Source: Bradyrhizobium sp. NDS-1
GTDB taxonomy: Bacteria > Pseudomonadota > Alphaproteobacteria > Rhizobiales > Xanthobacteraceae
NCBI RefSeq assembly: GCF_032918005.1
Contig: NZ_CP136628.1
Location: forward strand, 744,001 to 808,000
DNA length: 64,000 nt
Direction: 5' to 3'
Shown here: positions 26,247 to 33,537 of the stretch, in pieces
How positions within the stretch are numbered: the stretch's first letter is position 1
Layout: every line of letters starts with the position of its first letter
Notes under the pieces: model-generated
Told to the model about the DNA's origin: nothing
Database searches by the model: none
Seen by the model: the letters and a program-made list of their open reading frames with translations, nothing else
Position numbers and translations under genes: made by a program

Positions 26247-26386
26247 GTGAAACTCCATCCGGGGTTGAGGCGGTCCGTTGTGGCCCGCGTGACCAGTTTG
26301 ACGGAGGCTGCTCGCGTCCGGTTCGAACGCGGCAAATCCGCTCCCGGAAGGAAGAGTTTTCCCGAGCAATTCCAGGCGGATATGAG

Positions 26387-27193
26387 TTAGCCGAGCGGGC
26401 CCTTGACGAGCCTGTTCACGTCGAAGTTATCGACTTCGGTGAGGAGCTCGCAGAAGGCGCTCGCACCCTGATCGATCAACCGCTGGCCCTTTTCCGCGAC
26501 GGCAAGCGTCGCGTTGCCGATCGCGCCGCTGGCGTTCAGATCCTGCGCCTGCCAGGCGAACGGTGCAGGCCGCTGCGTCGACAGCCAGCGATACTGCTTT
26601 TCCATCGCGATGCTGCTCGCGGGAAAATCCGCGATGGCATCTTTGCGCACCTGATCGGGATAGCGCGCCAGCATGATCGAGGTCTCGATGGCGCCGCCAT
26701 GAATGCCGTGCCGCACTTCGTCGGCCGGGAACAATTTGTCGGCGCCCGACAGCCGCGACCAGGACGTCGTCACGACGAACAGTTTTTGATGCGCGCGCAA
26801 ATCCTGCGCGATCAACATCATTGCCGCGCTGTTGCCGCCATGGCTGGTGATGATGACGAGCTTCTTCACGCCGCGTCGCGCGACATCCTCGCCGATATCA
26901 GTCCATCGCTTCACCGCGACGTCGGTCGGCAACGTCTGCGTGCCGGGATAATCGATATGCTCGGTGGAAATCCCGACCGGCTCAACGGGAAGGAACGTCG
27001 CTGGAATGCTCTCGGGCAACAGCTCACGCACCCGCGCCAGATACGCATCCGCGATCAGCACGTCGGTTGTGACAGGCAGATGCGGGCCGTGCTGCTCGGT
27101 CGCCGCCAGCGGCAGCACCGCGATCCAGCGGGACATCTCCGCAGGGGGCGCATCGGCCCAGCGGATGTCGGTCCAGTCGCGGGATGGCGTCAT
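26387..27193 (-). CDS. Creatininase-family amidohydrolase
   Basis: 268 residues. Family motifs are present: LPLAATEQHGPHLP near residue 25 (metal-binding Glu and His), a TDVLIADAYL stretch, TSHGGNSAAM near residue 110 with its conserved His, and HGIHGGAIETSIML near 160 with the catalytic His and Glu. Members hydrolyse cyclic or linear amides such as creatinine or formamide derivatives, with two metals. It is divergent from an NMT1-type ABC operon, with a 154-bp shared spacer, so the pair probably handles one imported amide or pyrimidine-like compound. The start at 27193 is favoured; a GTG at 27220 is possible. Confidence 0.87.
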   Translation of the reverse strand: MTPSRDWTDIRWADAPPAEMSRWIAVLPLAATEQHGPHLPVTTDVLIADAYLARVRELLPESIPATFLPVEPVGISTEHIDYPGTQTLPTDVAVKRWTDIGEDVARRGVKKLVIITSHGGNSAAMMLIAQDLRAHQKLFVVTTSWSRLSGADKLFPADEVRHGIHGGAIETSIMLARYPDQVRKDAIADFPASSIAMEKQYRWLSTQRPAPFAWQAQDLNASGAIGNATLAVAEKGQRLIDQGASAFCELLTEVDNFDVNRLVKGPLG

Positions 27194-27347
27194 CAAGGTT
27201 TCTTTGCCCGAATTTGTCACGTAATTTGGGTTATGAGGGGATGCGGACCCGCTGGGTTCGCGTCCCCGTGAATGTCATGCGGTTTTATCGCGTTGTGTTC
27301 TCATGAGCCAGACGCGATTGGCCGGAAGCGGTCGACGGAGTGCCATT

Positions 27348-28370
27348 ATGACCCCCTTTCATCTGCGGCGAGTGCTCACGGCGGGCCTGATGGCCGCTTT
27401 CGTCTGCGGCGTCCCGGCGCGTGCCGAGACGCTGGACAAGGTCACCTTCGGCACCAACTGGGTCGCCGAGGCCGAGCATGGCGGCTTCTTCCAGGCGGTC
27501 GCCGACGGCACCTACAAGAAATACGGGCTCGACGTCACCATCATCCCGGGCGGTCCCAACGAGAACAACCGGATGCTCCTGATCGCCGGCAAGATCGATT
27601 TCTTCATGGCCGCGAACACGCTGATGTCGTTCGACGCGGTCGCCAACAACGTCCCCGTCATCACCATCGCCGCGATCTTCCAGAAGGACCCGCAGGTGAT
27701 GCTGACGCAGCCCGACGTCAAGGTCGGCAAGATCGAGGACCTCAAGCCGCTGACGCTGTTCGTCTCCAAGGAAGGCATGACCAGCTACTTCCAATGGCTG
27801 AAATCCGAATATGGCTTCAGCGAGAAGAACGTCCGTCCCTATAATTTTAATCCGCAGCCGTTCATCGCCAATCCCAAGAGCGCCATGCAGGGCTACGTCA
27901 CCTCCGAGCCCTTCGCGGTGGAGAAGGCCGCCGGCTTCAAGCCGAACGTGCTGCTGCTCGCCGATTACGGCTTCAACACCTATTCGACCCTGGTCGAGAC
28001 CCGCCGCGACATCGTCGAGAAGAAGCCCGATCTGGTCCAGCGTTTCGTCGATGCCTCCATGATCGGCTGGTACAACTACATCTACCGCGACAATTCCGCC
28101 GGCAACGCCCTGATCAAGAAGCTCAATCCGGAGATGACCGACGATCTGCTCGCCTATTCCGTCACCAAGATGAAGGAACACGGCATCGTCGATTCCGGTG
28201 ACAGCTTGAAGAACGGCATCGGCGCGATGAGCGACGAGCGCTACACGTCCTTCTTCAACAAGATGGTCAAGGCCGGCGTCGTGAAGGCGGATCTCGACTT
28301 CCGCAAATCCTACACACTGCGCTTTGTCAACAAGGGCGTCGGCGTCGAGCTGCGCCCGAGCAAGCCGTAG
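27348..28370 (+). CDS. ABC transporter substrate-binding protein, NMT1/THI5-like
   Basis: 340 residues with a Sec signal peptide (cleavage near ARA-ETL). The mature N-terminus KVTFGTNWVAEAEHGGFFQA and the following TYKKYGLDVTIIPGG are typical of the NMT1/THI5 family, close to formylaminopyrimidine-type binding proteins. NPKSAMQGYVTSEPF lies in the hinge region. GGAG precedes the ATG at 27348. It starts a five-gene run: binding protein, ATPase, permease, hydroxyacid dehydrogenase, Inh-domain protein. A hairpin separates it from the ATPase. Ligand unknown; a creatininase gene opposite suggests an amide or N-heterocycle. Confidence 0.9.
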   Translation: MTPFHLRRVLTAGLMAAFVCGVPARAETLDKVTFGTNWVAEAEHGGFFQAVADGTYKKYGLDVTIIPGGPNENNRMLLIAGKIDFFMAANTLMSFDAVANNVPVITIAAIFQKDPQVMLTQPDVKVGKIEDLKPLTLFVSKEGMTSYFQWLKSEYGFSEKNVRPYNFNPQPFIANPKSAMQGYVTSEPFAVEKAAGFKPNVLLLADYGFNTYSTLVETRRDIVEKKPDLVQRFVDASMIGWYNYIYRDNSAGNALIKKLNPEMTDDLLAYSVTKMKEHGIVDSGDSLKNGIGAMSDERYTSFFNKMVKAGVVKADLDFRKSYTLRFVNKGVGVELRPSKP

Positions 28371-28408
28371 CCGATGCTGAGACCGGACCAGGGTGGGGCG
28401 GCATCGCT

Positions 28409-28433
28409 CACCTCTCCCCATTGGGGCGAGGTG
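28409..28433 (+). repeat. Stem-loop between binding-protein and ATPase genes
   Basis: CACCTCTCCCC and GGGGCGAGGTG form an 11-bp stem (one mismatch) with a 3-base loop, in the 98-bp gap after the binding-protein gene. It is placed like the larger palindrome at 5616-5763 in the first NMT1-type operon. It could protect the upstream mRNA and lower downstream expression. Confidence 0.6.
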
Positions 28434-28468
28434 GTCGACCCGCGGCGCCGAACGGCAGCTTGCGATCA

Positions 28469-29284
28469 ATGGTAGAGCGCTCGACGTCGTCCGCCGTCGA
28501 GGCCAGCCTGACGGCGCTCGCCGTCAGCCTGCGCGGCGTGACGAAGACCTATGACAATGGCGTCATGGCGCTCGGCCCGTTCGACCTCGCTGTGCGCAAG
28601 GGCGAGTTCATCTCGCTGCTGGGGCCGTCCGGTTGCGGCAAGTCGACGGTGCTCCGCATCATCGCAGAGCTCAGCACGCCGTCTTCCGGAATCGTGCGGG
28701 TGGCGCGCCGCGAGGGCGTCCCGCACCCCGGTCATGGCATCGGCTTCGTGTTTCAGGAGCCGACACTGATGCCCTGGACCAGCGTGCGCGAGAACGTGCG
28801 GCTGCCGTTGCGGCTTGGGCGCGTTCCGAAGGCGGAGGCGTGCGCGCGTGCCGACGCGGCGCTCGCCAGCGTCGGGCTCGCCGATTTCGCCGACGCGTTT
28901 CCGCGCGAGCTCTCCGGCGGCATGAAGATGCGGGTGTCGCTGGCGCGCGCACTCGTCACCGACCCTGATATCCTCCTGATGGACGAGCCGTTCGCCGCGC
29001 TCGACGAGATCACGCGCTTCCGTCTCAACAACGATCTGCTCGCGCTGTGGCGCCGCCTTGGCAAGACCGTCATCTTCGTCACCCATTCGGTGTTCGAATC
29101 CGTCTATCTGTCGCAGCGTGTGGTGGTGATGACGGCGCGGCCAGGCCGCATCCAGGCCGATATCCGCATTGAAACGGTCGAGCCGCGCGGCGAGGCGTTT
29201 CGCACCTCAGCCGCCTATTCCGATTATTGCCGGAAAGTGTCGGCCGCGCTTGCGCCGTCCTATGCGGAGCAGTCGACGCTATGA
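28469..29284 (+). CDS. ABC transporter ATP-binding protein
   Basis: 271 residues with Walker A GPSGCGKST near residue 54, Q-loop FVFQEPTLMPW, signature LSGGMKMRVSLARAL, Walker B ILLMDEPFAALD and switch histidine in FVTHSVFESVYLSQR. SsuB/TauB/ThiZ class. Start at 28469; the ribosome site is not obvious. The permease ATG overlaps its TGA by four bases, so they are translationally coupled. Confidence 0.92.
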   Translation: MVERSTSSAVEASLTALAVSLRGVTKTYDNGVMALGPFDLAVRKGEFISLLGPSGCGKSTVLRIIAELSTPSSGIVRVARREGVPHPGHGIGFVFQEPTLMPWTSVRENVRLPLRLGRVPKAEACARADAALASVGLADFADAFPRELSGGMKMRVSLARALVTDPDILLMDEPFAALDEITRFRLNNDLLALWRRLGKTVIFVTHSVFESVYLSQRVVVMTARPGRIQADIRIETVEPRGEAFRTSAAYSDYCRKVSAALAPSYAEQSTL

Positions 29285-30099
29285 ACGCGCAAGCGACCGT
29301 CACCGCGAAACCGCGAGCTGCGCGACGCGCGCTGCGGTTCGTGCTTCCCGTCATCGTGTTCGCCGCCGGCCTCCTCGCCTGGGAACTGCTGGTCCGCATC
29401 AGAGAGATCCCGCCCTACGTGCTGCCGGCGCCCTCAATCATCATCCTGACGCTAATCAAGGACTGGGCGGTGCTGTCGCAATCGCTCGCGACCACGCTTT
29501 TGACGACGCTCGAAGGCTTTGCGGCCGCCAGCATTGGCGGCATTGCACTGGCTCTGCTGTTCAACCAGTCGAAATGGGTCGAGTATTCGCTATTTCCCTA
29601 TGCCGTCGTCCTGCAGGTGACGCCGGTGATCGCGATCGCGCCGCTGCTCCTGATCTACCTGGAACAGCAGACCGCGGTCGTGGTCTGTGCCTTCATCGTC
29701 GCCTTCTTCCCGGTGCTGTCCAACACCACGCTCGGGCTCAATTCGGTCGATCGCAACCTCGCCGGCCTGTTCCAGCTCTATGGCGCCTCGCCACGGCAAA
29801 CGCTGCGTTTCCTCAAGCTCCCCGCGGCACTGCCCCACATTCTCGGCGGCTTGCGCATTGCCGGCGGCTTGTCGCTGATCGGTGCGGTCGTGGCGGAGAT
29901 CGCGGCGGGAACAGCCGGTGCCGGCTCCGGGCTCGCCTACCGGATCGCTGAATCGGGCTATCGATTGAACATACCCCGCATGTTCGCAGCGCTGCTGCTG
30001 TTGTCGCTGGCCGGGATTGTCATCTATGGGGTGCTGGCGCTAGTTTCGCACCTCGTTTTACGGCGCTGGCATGAGAGCGCGCTTGGAAAGGAAAACTGA
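29281..30099 (+). CDS. ABC transporter permease
   Basis: 272 residues with about six membrane helices and the EAA loop in LYGASPRQTLRFLKLPAALPH. It pairs with the preceding ATPase (ATGA overlap). Its stop shares a base with the next ATG (TGATG), so the dehydrogenase is also coupled to it. Inner membrane. Confidence 0.9.
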   Translation: MNAQATVTAKPRAARRALRFVLPVIVFAAGLLAWELLVRIREIPPYVLPAPSIIILTLIKDWAVLSQSLATTLLTTLEGFAAASIGGIALALLFNQSKWVEYSLFPYAVVLQVTPVIAIAPLLLIYLEQQTAVVVCAFIVAFFPVLSNTTLGLNSVDRNLAGLFQLYGASPRQTLRFLKLPAALPHILGGLRIAGGLSLIGAVVAEIAAGTAGAGSGLAYRIAESGYRLNIPRMFAALLLLSLAGIVIYGVLALVSHLVLRRWHESALGKEN

Positions 30100-31088
30100 T
30101 GGCTGCCGGTTCGATTTCGTCCGAAAAGATCGACCTCCTGATCTATGGGCCGGTGCGGCCGATCCTCGAGAACGGGTTTTCCGACCATTTCGTCGTGCAC
30201 AAGGCCGAGACGCGCGGTGACCTCGAGCGGCTGACGCCGGCGATCCGCGAAAAAATCCGCGGCGTCGCAGTGACCTATCACACCGTGCGCGCCGACAAGG
30301 AGTCGCTGTCGCAGCTGCCCAAGATCGAGATGGTGGCGAGCTTCGGCGTCGGTTACGACCACGTCGACGCCAAATATGCGGCCGAGCACAACATCATCGT
30401 CACCAACACGCCCGACGTGCTGACCGAGGAGGTCGCCGACGTCGCGATGGGCCTTCTGATCTCGACCTTGCGCGAGTTCATCAAGGCCGACCGCTACGTC
30501 CGCTCCGGGCTGTGGCAGACGCAGAACTATCCGCTCAGCGTCGGTTCGCTGCGTGATCGCAAGGTCGGCATCGTCGGCATGGGCCGCATCGGCCAGGCCA
30601 TCGCGCGCCGGCTAGATGCCTCGCTGGTGCCGGTGGTCTATCACTCGCGCAACCCATCCAAGGACGTCTCCTACAAGCACTATCCTGATCTGATCGAGAT
30701 GGCGAAGGCGGTGGATACGCTGATGGTGATCGTGCCCGGCGGCGCGGCTACGAACAAGATGATCAACGCCGAGGTGCTGAAGGCGCTCGGCCCGCGCGGC
30801 GTGCTGATCAACGTCGCGCGCGGTTCGGTGGTCGACGAGCCGGCGCTGGTCCAGGCGCTGAAATCGGGCACCATCCTGGCCGCCGGCCTCGACGTGTTCG
30901 CGGCCGAGCCGAACGTGCCGGACGAGCTCAAGGCCATGCAGAACGTCGTGCTGCTGCCGCATATCGGCTCGGCCTCGGTGGTGACGCGCAACGCCATGGA
31001 TCAGCTCGTGGTCGACAACCTCAAGTCATGGTTCTCAGGCAAGGCGCCGTTGACGCCGGTTGCCGAAACGCCATTCAAGGGGCGCTGA
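30099..31088 (+). CDS. D-2-hydroxyacid dehydrogenase family protein
   Basis: 329 residues with the NAD-binding motif VGIVGMGRIGQAIARRL near residue 150, catalytic Arg in NVARGSVVDEPALVQ, Glu in DVFAAEPNVP and His in LLPHIGSAS. Members interconvert 2-oxo acids and D-2-hydroxy acids; glyoxylate/hydroxypyruvate reductases are the nearest type. Physical coupling to an ABC permease (one-base overlap) is unusual and suggests that its substrate comes from the imported compound. The downstream gene is coupled in the same way. Confidence 0.9.
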   Translation: MAAGSISSEKIDLLIYGPVRPILENGFSDHFVVHKAETRGDLERLTPAIREKIRGVAVTYHTVRADKESLSQLPKIEMVASFGVGYDHVDAKYAAEHNIIVTNTPDVLTEEVADVAMGLLISTLREFIKADRYVRSGLWQTQNYPLSVGSLRDRKVGIVGMGRIGQAIARRLDASLVPVVYHSRNPSKDVSYKHYPDLIEMAKAVDTLMVIVPGGAATNKMINAEVLKALGPRGVLINVARGSVVDEPALVQALKSGTILAAGLDVFAAEPNVPDELKAMQNVVLLPHIGSASVVTRNAMDQLVVDNLKSWFSGKAPLTPVAETPFKGR

Positions 31089-31780
31089 TGACAGCTCTTC
31101 GGGCCGTTGCATTCGCCGTCGCGGCCTGCTCGGCCGCGATCGGCCATGTGCATGCGCAGGATGCGGCGGCCCTGAAGAAGTCGATGCCCGGGCAATGGGA
31201 GCTCTCGACCACCGAGCGCAGCAAGACCTGCGTCGTCACCCTCAAGGGCGATGCCGCGGGGCAGGGCTTCAAGCTGGAGCTCGAGCCGGCCTGCAAGACC
31301 GCGCTGCCCTTCACCAAGGACATCGCCTCCTGGAACGTCAGGGGGCTCGACATCGTCCGCTTGCAGGACGCCACCGGTGAGGCCGTGATCGACTTCACCG
31401 AGGTCGAGGCCGGCATCTTCGAAGGCTTGCGCCAGGGCGAGGGCGTTTACATCCTGCAAGACCTCGCCGCCGCGCGTGCCATGGCCAAGTCGATGGACCA
31501 GATGATCGGTGATTGGTCGATGGTGCGGGGCAACGGCCAGCCACTGTGCGGGCTGACGCTGACCAACACCGAGGCGGGGCCGGACAATTTCCAGGTCTTC
31601 CTCAAGCCGAGATGCGACGCGGCCATCGCGCAGTTCAATCCGACGCAATGGCGGCTCGAGCGCGGCCAGATCATCCTGATGTCGAAATCAGGCGACGCCT
31701 GGCAGTTCGAGGCCGACGACAATGCGCAGTGGCGGCGCGTCCCCGACACCGCCGATTCCCTGATCTTGCTGCGGCAATAG
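31088..31780 (+). CDS. Exported protein with two AprI/Inh-like domains
   Basis: 230 residues. Signal peptide to about residue 23 (HVHAQDA). Two similar halves follow: residues about 30-125 (PGQWELSTTERSKTCVVTL, with LKLELEPACK-type strands) and about 135-230 (IGDWSMVRGNGQPLCGLTL, then FQVFLKPRCDAAI). Each half has W near the start and a C...C pair, the fold of the AprI/Inh metalloprotease inhibitors. The start codon overlaps the dehydrogenase stop (TGATG). Probably a periplasmic beta-barrel binder. An inhibitor role is inferred from family only; no target protease is seen nearby. Confidence 0.7.
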   Translation: MTALRAVAFAVAACSAAIGHVHAQDAAALKKSMPGQWELSTTERSKTCVVTLKGDAAGQGFKLELEPACKTALPFTKDIASWNVRGLDIVRLQDATGEAVIDFTEVEAGIFEGLRQGEGVYILQDLAAARAMAKSMDQMIGDWSMVRGNGQPLCGLTLTNTEAGPDNFQVFLKPRCDAAIAQFNPTQWRLERGQIILMSKSGDAWQFEADDNAQWRRVPDTADSLILLRQ

Positions 31781-31881
31781 GCGGTCCAGCATTCCGCGCC
31801 GCCGCATGATGCTACGCGAAACGGAACCCGCAGCCCGGGCATCTCGTTGACGGAAGAGGTGGTTCCGTTGGGAGATCCGGC

Positions 31882-32256
31882 ATGGCCAAGCGCATCCTCG
31901 CCATCGGCATCGAACCCGGCAATGCGGATTATTCCGCATTCCCGCAACTCACGCCCGAACATGTCCGCAGCTACATCGAGGCGCAGCTGTTGCGCTTGCG
32001 CGGCCTCGGTTTCGAGGTCACGAGCTGCCTGATCGATCTCGATGCGGCCGCCGAGGCCGCCGTGACGGCGGCGCTGCGCGATGAGCGATTCGACTGCATC
32101 GTGATCGGTGCGGGCCTGCGCGAGCCGAAGGAGCGATTGCTGCTGTTCGAGAAGGTGCTCAACCTCGTCCACCGCCTGGCACCAGAGGCCGCGATATGCT
32201 TCAACACCACGCCGGCCGACACCTCCGAGGCGGTGCTGCGCTGGGTCAAGCCTTGA
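31882..32256 (+). CDS. Conserved hypothetical protein (Rossmann-like)
   Basis: 124 residues, cytoplasmic. The start has GGGAGA 9 bases upstream. MAKRILAIGIEPGNADYS and the later FDCIVIGAGLREPKERLLLFE suggest an alpha/beta Rossmann or flavodoxin-like fold with alternating strands and helices, but I recognise no family. It is common as a stand-alone gene in rhizobia to my knowledge. Function unknown. Confidence 0.65.
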   Translation: MAKRILAIGIEPGNADYSAFPQLTPEHVRSYIEAQLLRLRGLGFEVTSCLIDLDAAAEAAVTAALRDERFDCIVIGAGLREPKERLLLFEKVLNLVHRLAPEAAICFNTTPADTSEAVLRWVKP

Positions 32257-32439
32257 GCTGACGGCACTCGCTTGTCGCGACACTGCGTGTGCCAATTTGT
32301 CGGCGCAATCAAACGTTGATGCGCCCGGCTTGTGGCCCCGCCGCCGAATTCGCCGATCGTCTCGAGTTCTGCCAGATTTGAACTTTTCTTACGCACTGGT
32401 GACCAAGATACAATGGTCAGACCGGATCGGGCTCTTGAT

Positions 32440-33141
32440 ATGAGATTCGTCGCCCTTGCGTTCGCCTGCCTTCTCGTTTTCGCGATGCCCGCCAACGCGA
32501 ACGACACCCGCACCTTCAATGCGATGGTGGCCTTGGCCAATCGCGGAGATGCCGAGGCGCAATATCATGTCGGCATGATGCACAATAACGGCATCGGCAC
32601 ACAGCAGGATCGCAGCCAGGCATTCCAATGGTTTCAGAAATCGGCCGCGGCCGACCACCCGCTGGGGGCCTACAAGCTCGGTTGCTACTATGACGGCCAG
32701 GGCGCGGGCGTCATCGCAACCGACTCGGATCAAGCGCTGAAATACAAGCTCGTTTCCGCCAAGGCCGGCTATGCCCGGGCCCAGCACGATGTCGCGGTCA
32801 TCTATGACCGACAAGGCAATTCGGAAGAAGCGCTGAAATGGTGGAAGATGGCTGGCGATCAGGGGCTTCCCGAAGCCCTCTTCAGCCTGGCCCGTGCCTA
32901 TTCAGCGGGAAAGGGAACGCCGAGGGATCTGTCCCTGTCGTACGCCTATTTCAAGCTCTCGAAGGTGGCGCCGCCCAAGAACGTGAACGAGATGGCTTCC
33001 ACGTTGGCCAAGCCGGAGCTCGAGAAGGCCGAGAAACTCGTTGCCGAATGGAAGCCGCAACCGACCGCCCTGACGCTCAAGGCATTCAGCGGATTCAGGG
33101 CCGCTGAAGAGCATTTGAAAGTCGCCAAGCAGGTGTTCTGA
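32440..33141 (+). CDS. Sel1-repeat exported protein
   Basis: 233 residues. Signal peptide MRFVALAFACLLVFAMPANA. Then four or so Sel1-like repeats: AEAQYHVGMMHNNGIGTQQD, HPLGAYKLGCYYDGQGAG, YARAQHDVAVIYDRQGN and LPEALFSLARAYSAGKGT. Such proteins act as scaffolds in the periplasm. Start 32440 is chosen for the signal peptide; 32413 is also open. Its last 55 bases and the sequence beyond are duplicated at 37368-37422, beside the intact radC. Confidence 0.8.
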   Translation: MRFVALAFACLLVFAMPANANDTRTFNAMVALANRGDAEAQYHVGMMHNNGIGTQQDRSQAFQWFQKSAAADHPLGAYKLGCYYDGQGAGVIATDSDQALKYKLVSAKAGYARAQHDVAVIYDRQGNSEEALKWWKMAGDQGLPEALFSLARAYSAGKGTPRDLSLSYAYFKLSKVAPPKNVNEMASTLAKPELEKAEKLVAEWKPQPTALTLKAFSGFRAAEEHLKVAKQVF

Positions 33142-33313
33142 TCTCATCTAGATCAACCGCAGCCCGTGCAGGCTGGCATGCCCGTTCTTGCCCACGATGA
33201 CGTGGTCGTGCACGGCAATCCCCAGCGGCTTTGCGATGTCGATGATCGCTTTCGTCATCTGGATGTCGGCCTGCGACGGCGAGGGGGCGCCGGAGGGGTG
33301 ATTGTGCATGAAC
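33087..33313. repeat. Direct repeat copy 1 (sel1 3' end plus radC 3' end)
   Basis: From CAGCGGATTCAGGG at 33087 to about 33312 this matches 37368-37593 at a constant offset of 4,281 bp. The first 55 bp (sel1) differ by one synonymous base; the radC part has about 14 differences, mostly silent. Copy 1 carries the complete sel1 side and a truncated radC. Confidence 0.9.
33148..33313 (-). pseudogene. radC: radC C-terminal fragment
   Basis: Minus-strand translation gives [19 protein letters not shown] then an uninterrupted C-terminus to LHGLRLI and TAG, about 54 residues with the JAMM H-x-H...D metal motif. It differs from the intact RadC (37429-38142) at only 5 or so residues while about 14 bases differ. 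So it derives from a once functional, diverged allele. Upstream on the minus strand it runs into unrelated sequence, so it has no start. Confidence 0.85.
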
Positions 33314-33537
33314 CTATCGCTTCGATCATCTTGTTGGAGATACGATCGGCTTTCAGGTTATTGTAGTAGTAGGGGACGCGGAGAGGGGACTGTAAGAAGT
33401 GATCGTTTGTGATCATCACGATAGGAAGCGAAGGCGCCGTTTCGGTCACTGCCTATCATCAACAGACTTCTTATCTTACCTCAATAGCAGACATTCTGCC
33501 TTTACACTCGGTGTCCGAGAAGTGCCAATAGGCGACA
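33314..33537. other. AT-richer unique segment at left end of CHAT island
   Basis: Visibly lower GC than its surroundings. A minus-strand frame encodes [20 protein letters not shown] but is joined out of frame to the radC tail and has no convincing start or end, so I regard it as a leftover of another gene. No family recognised. No integrase or transposase motif seen. Confidence 0.5.
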
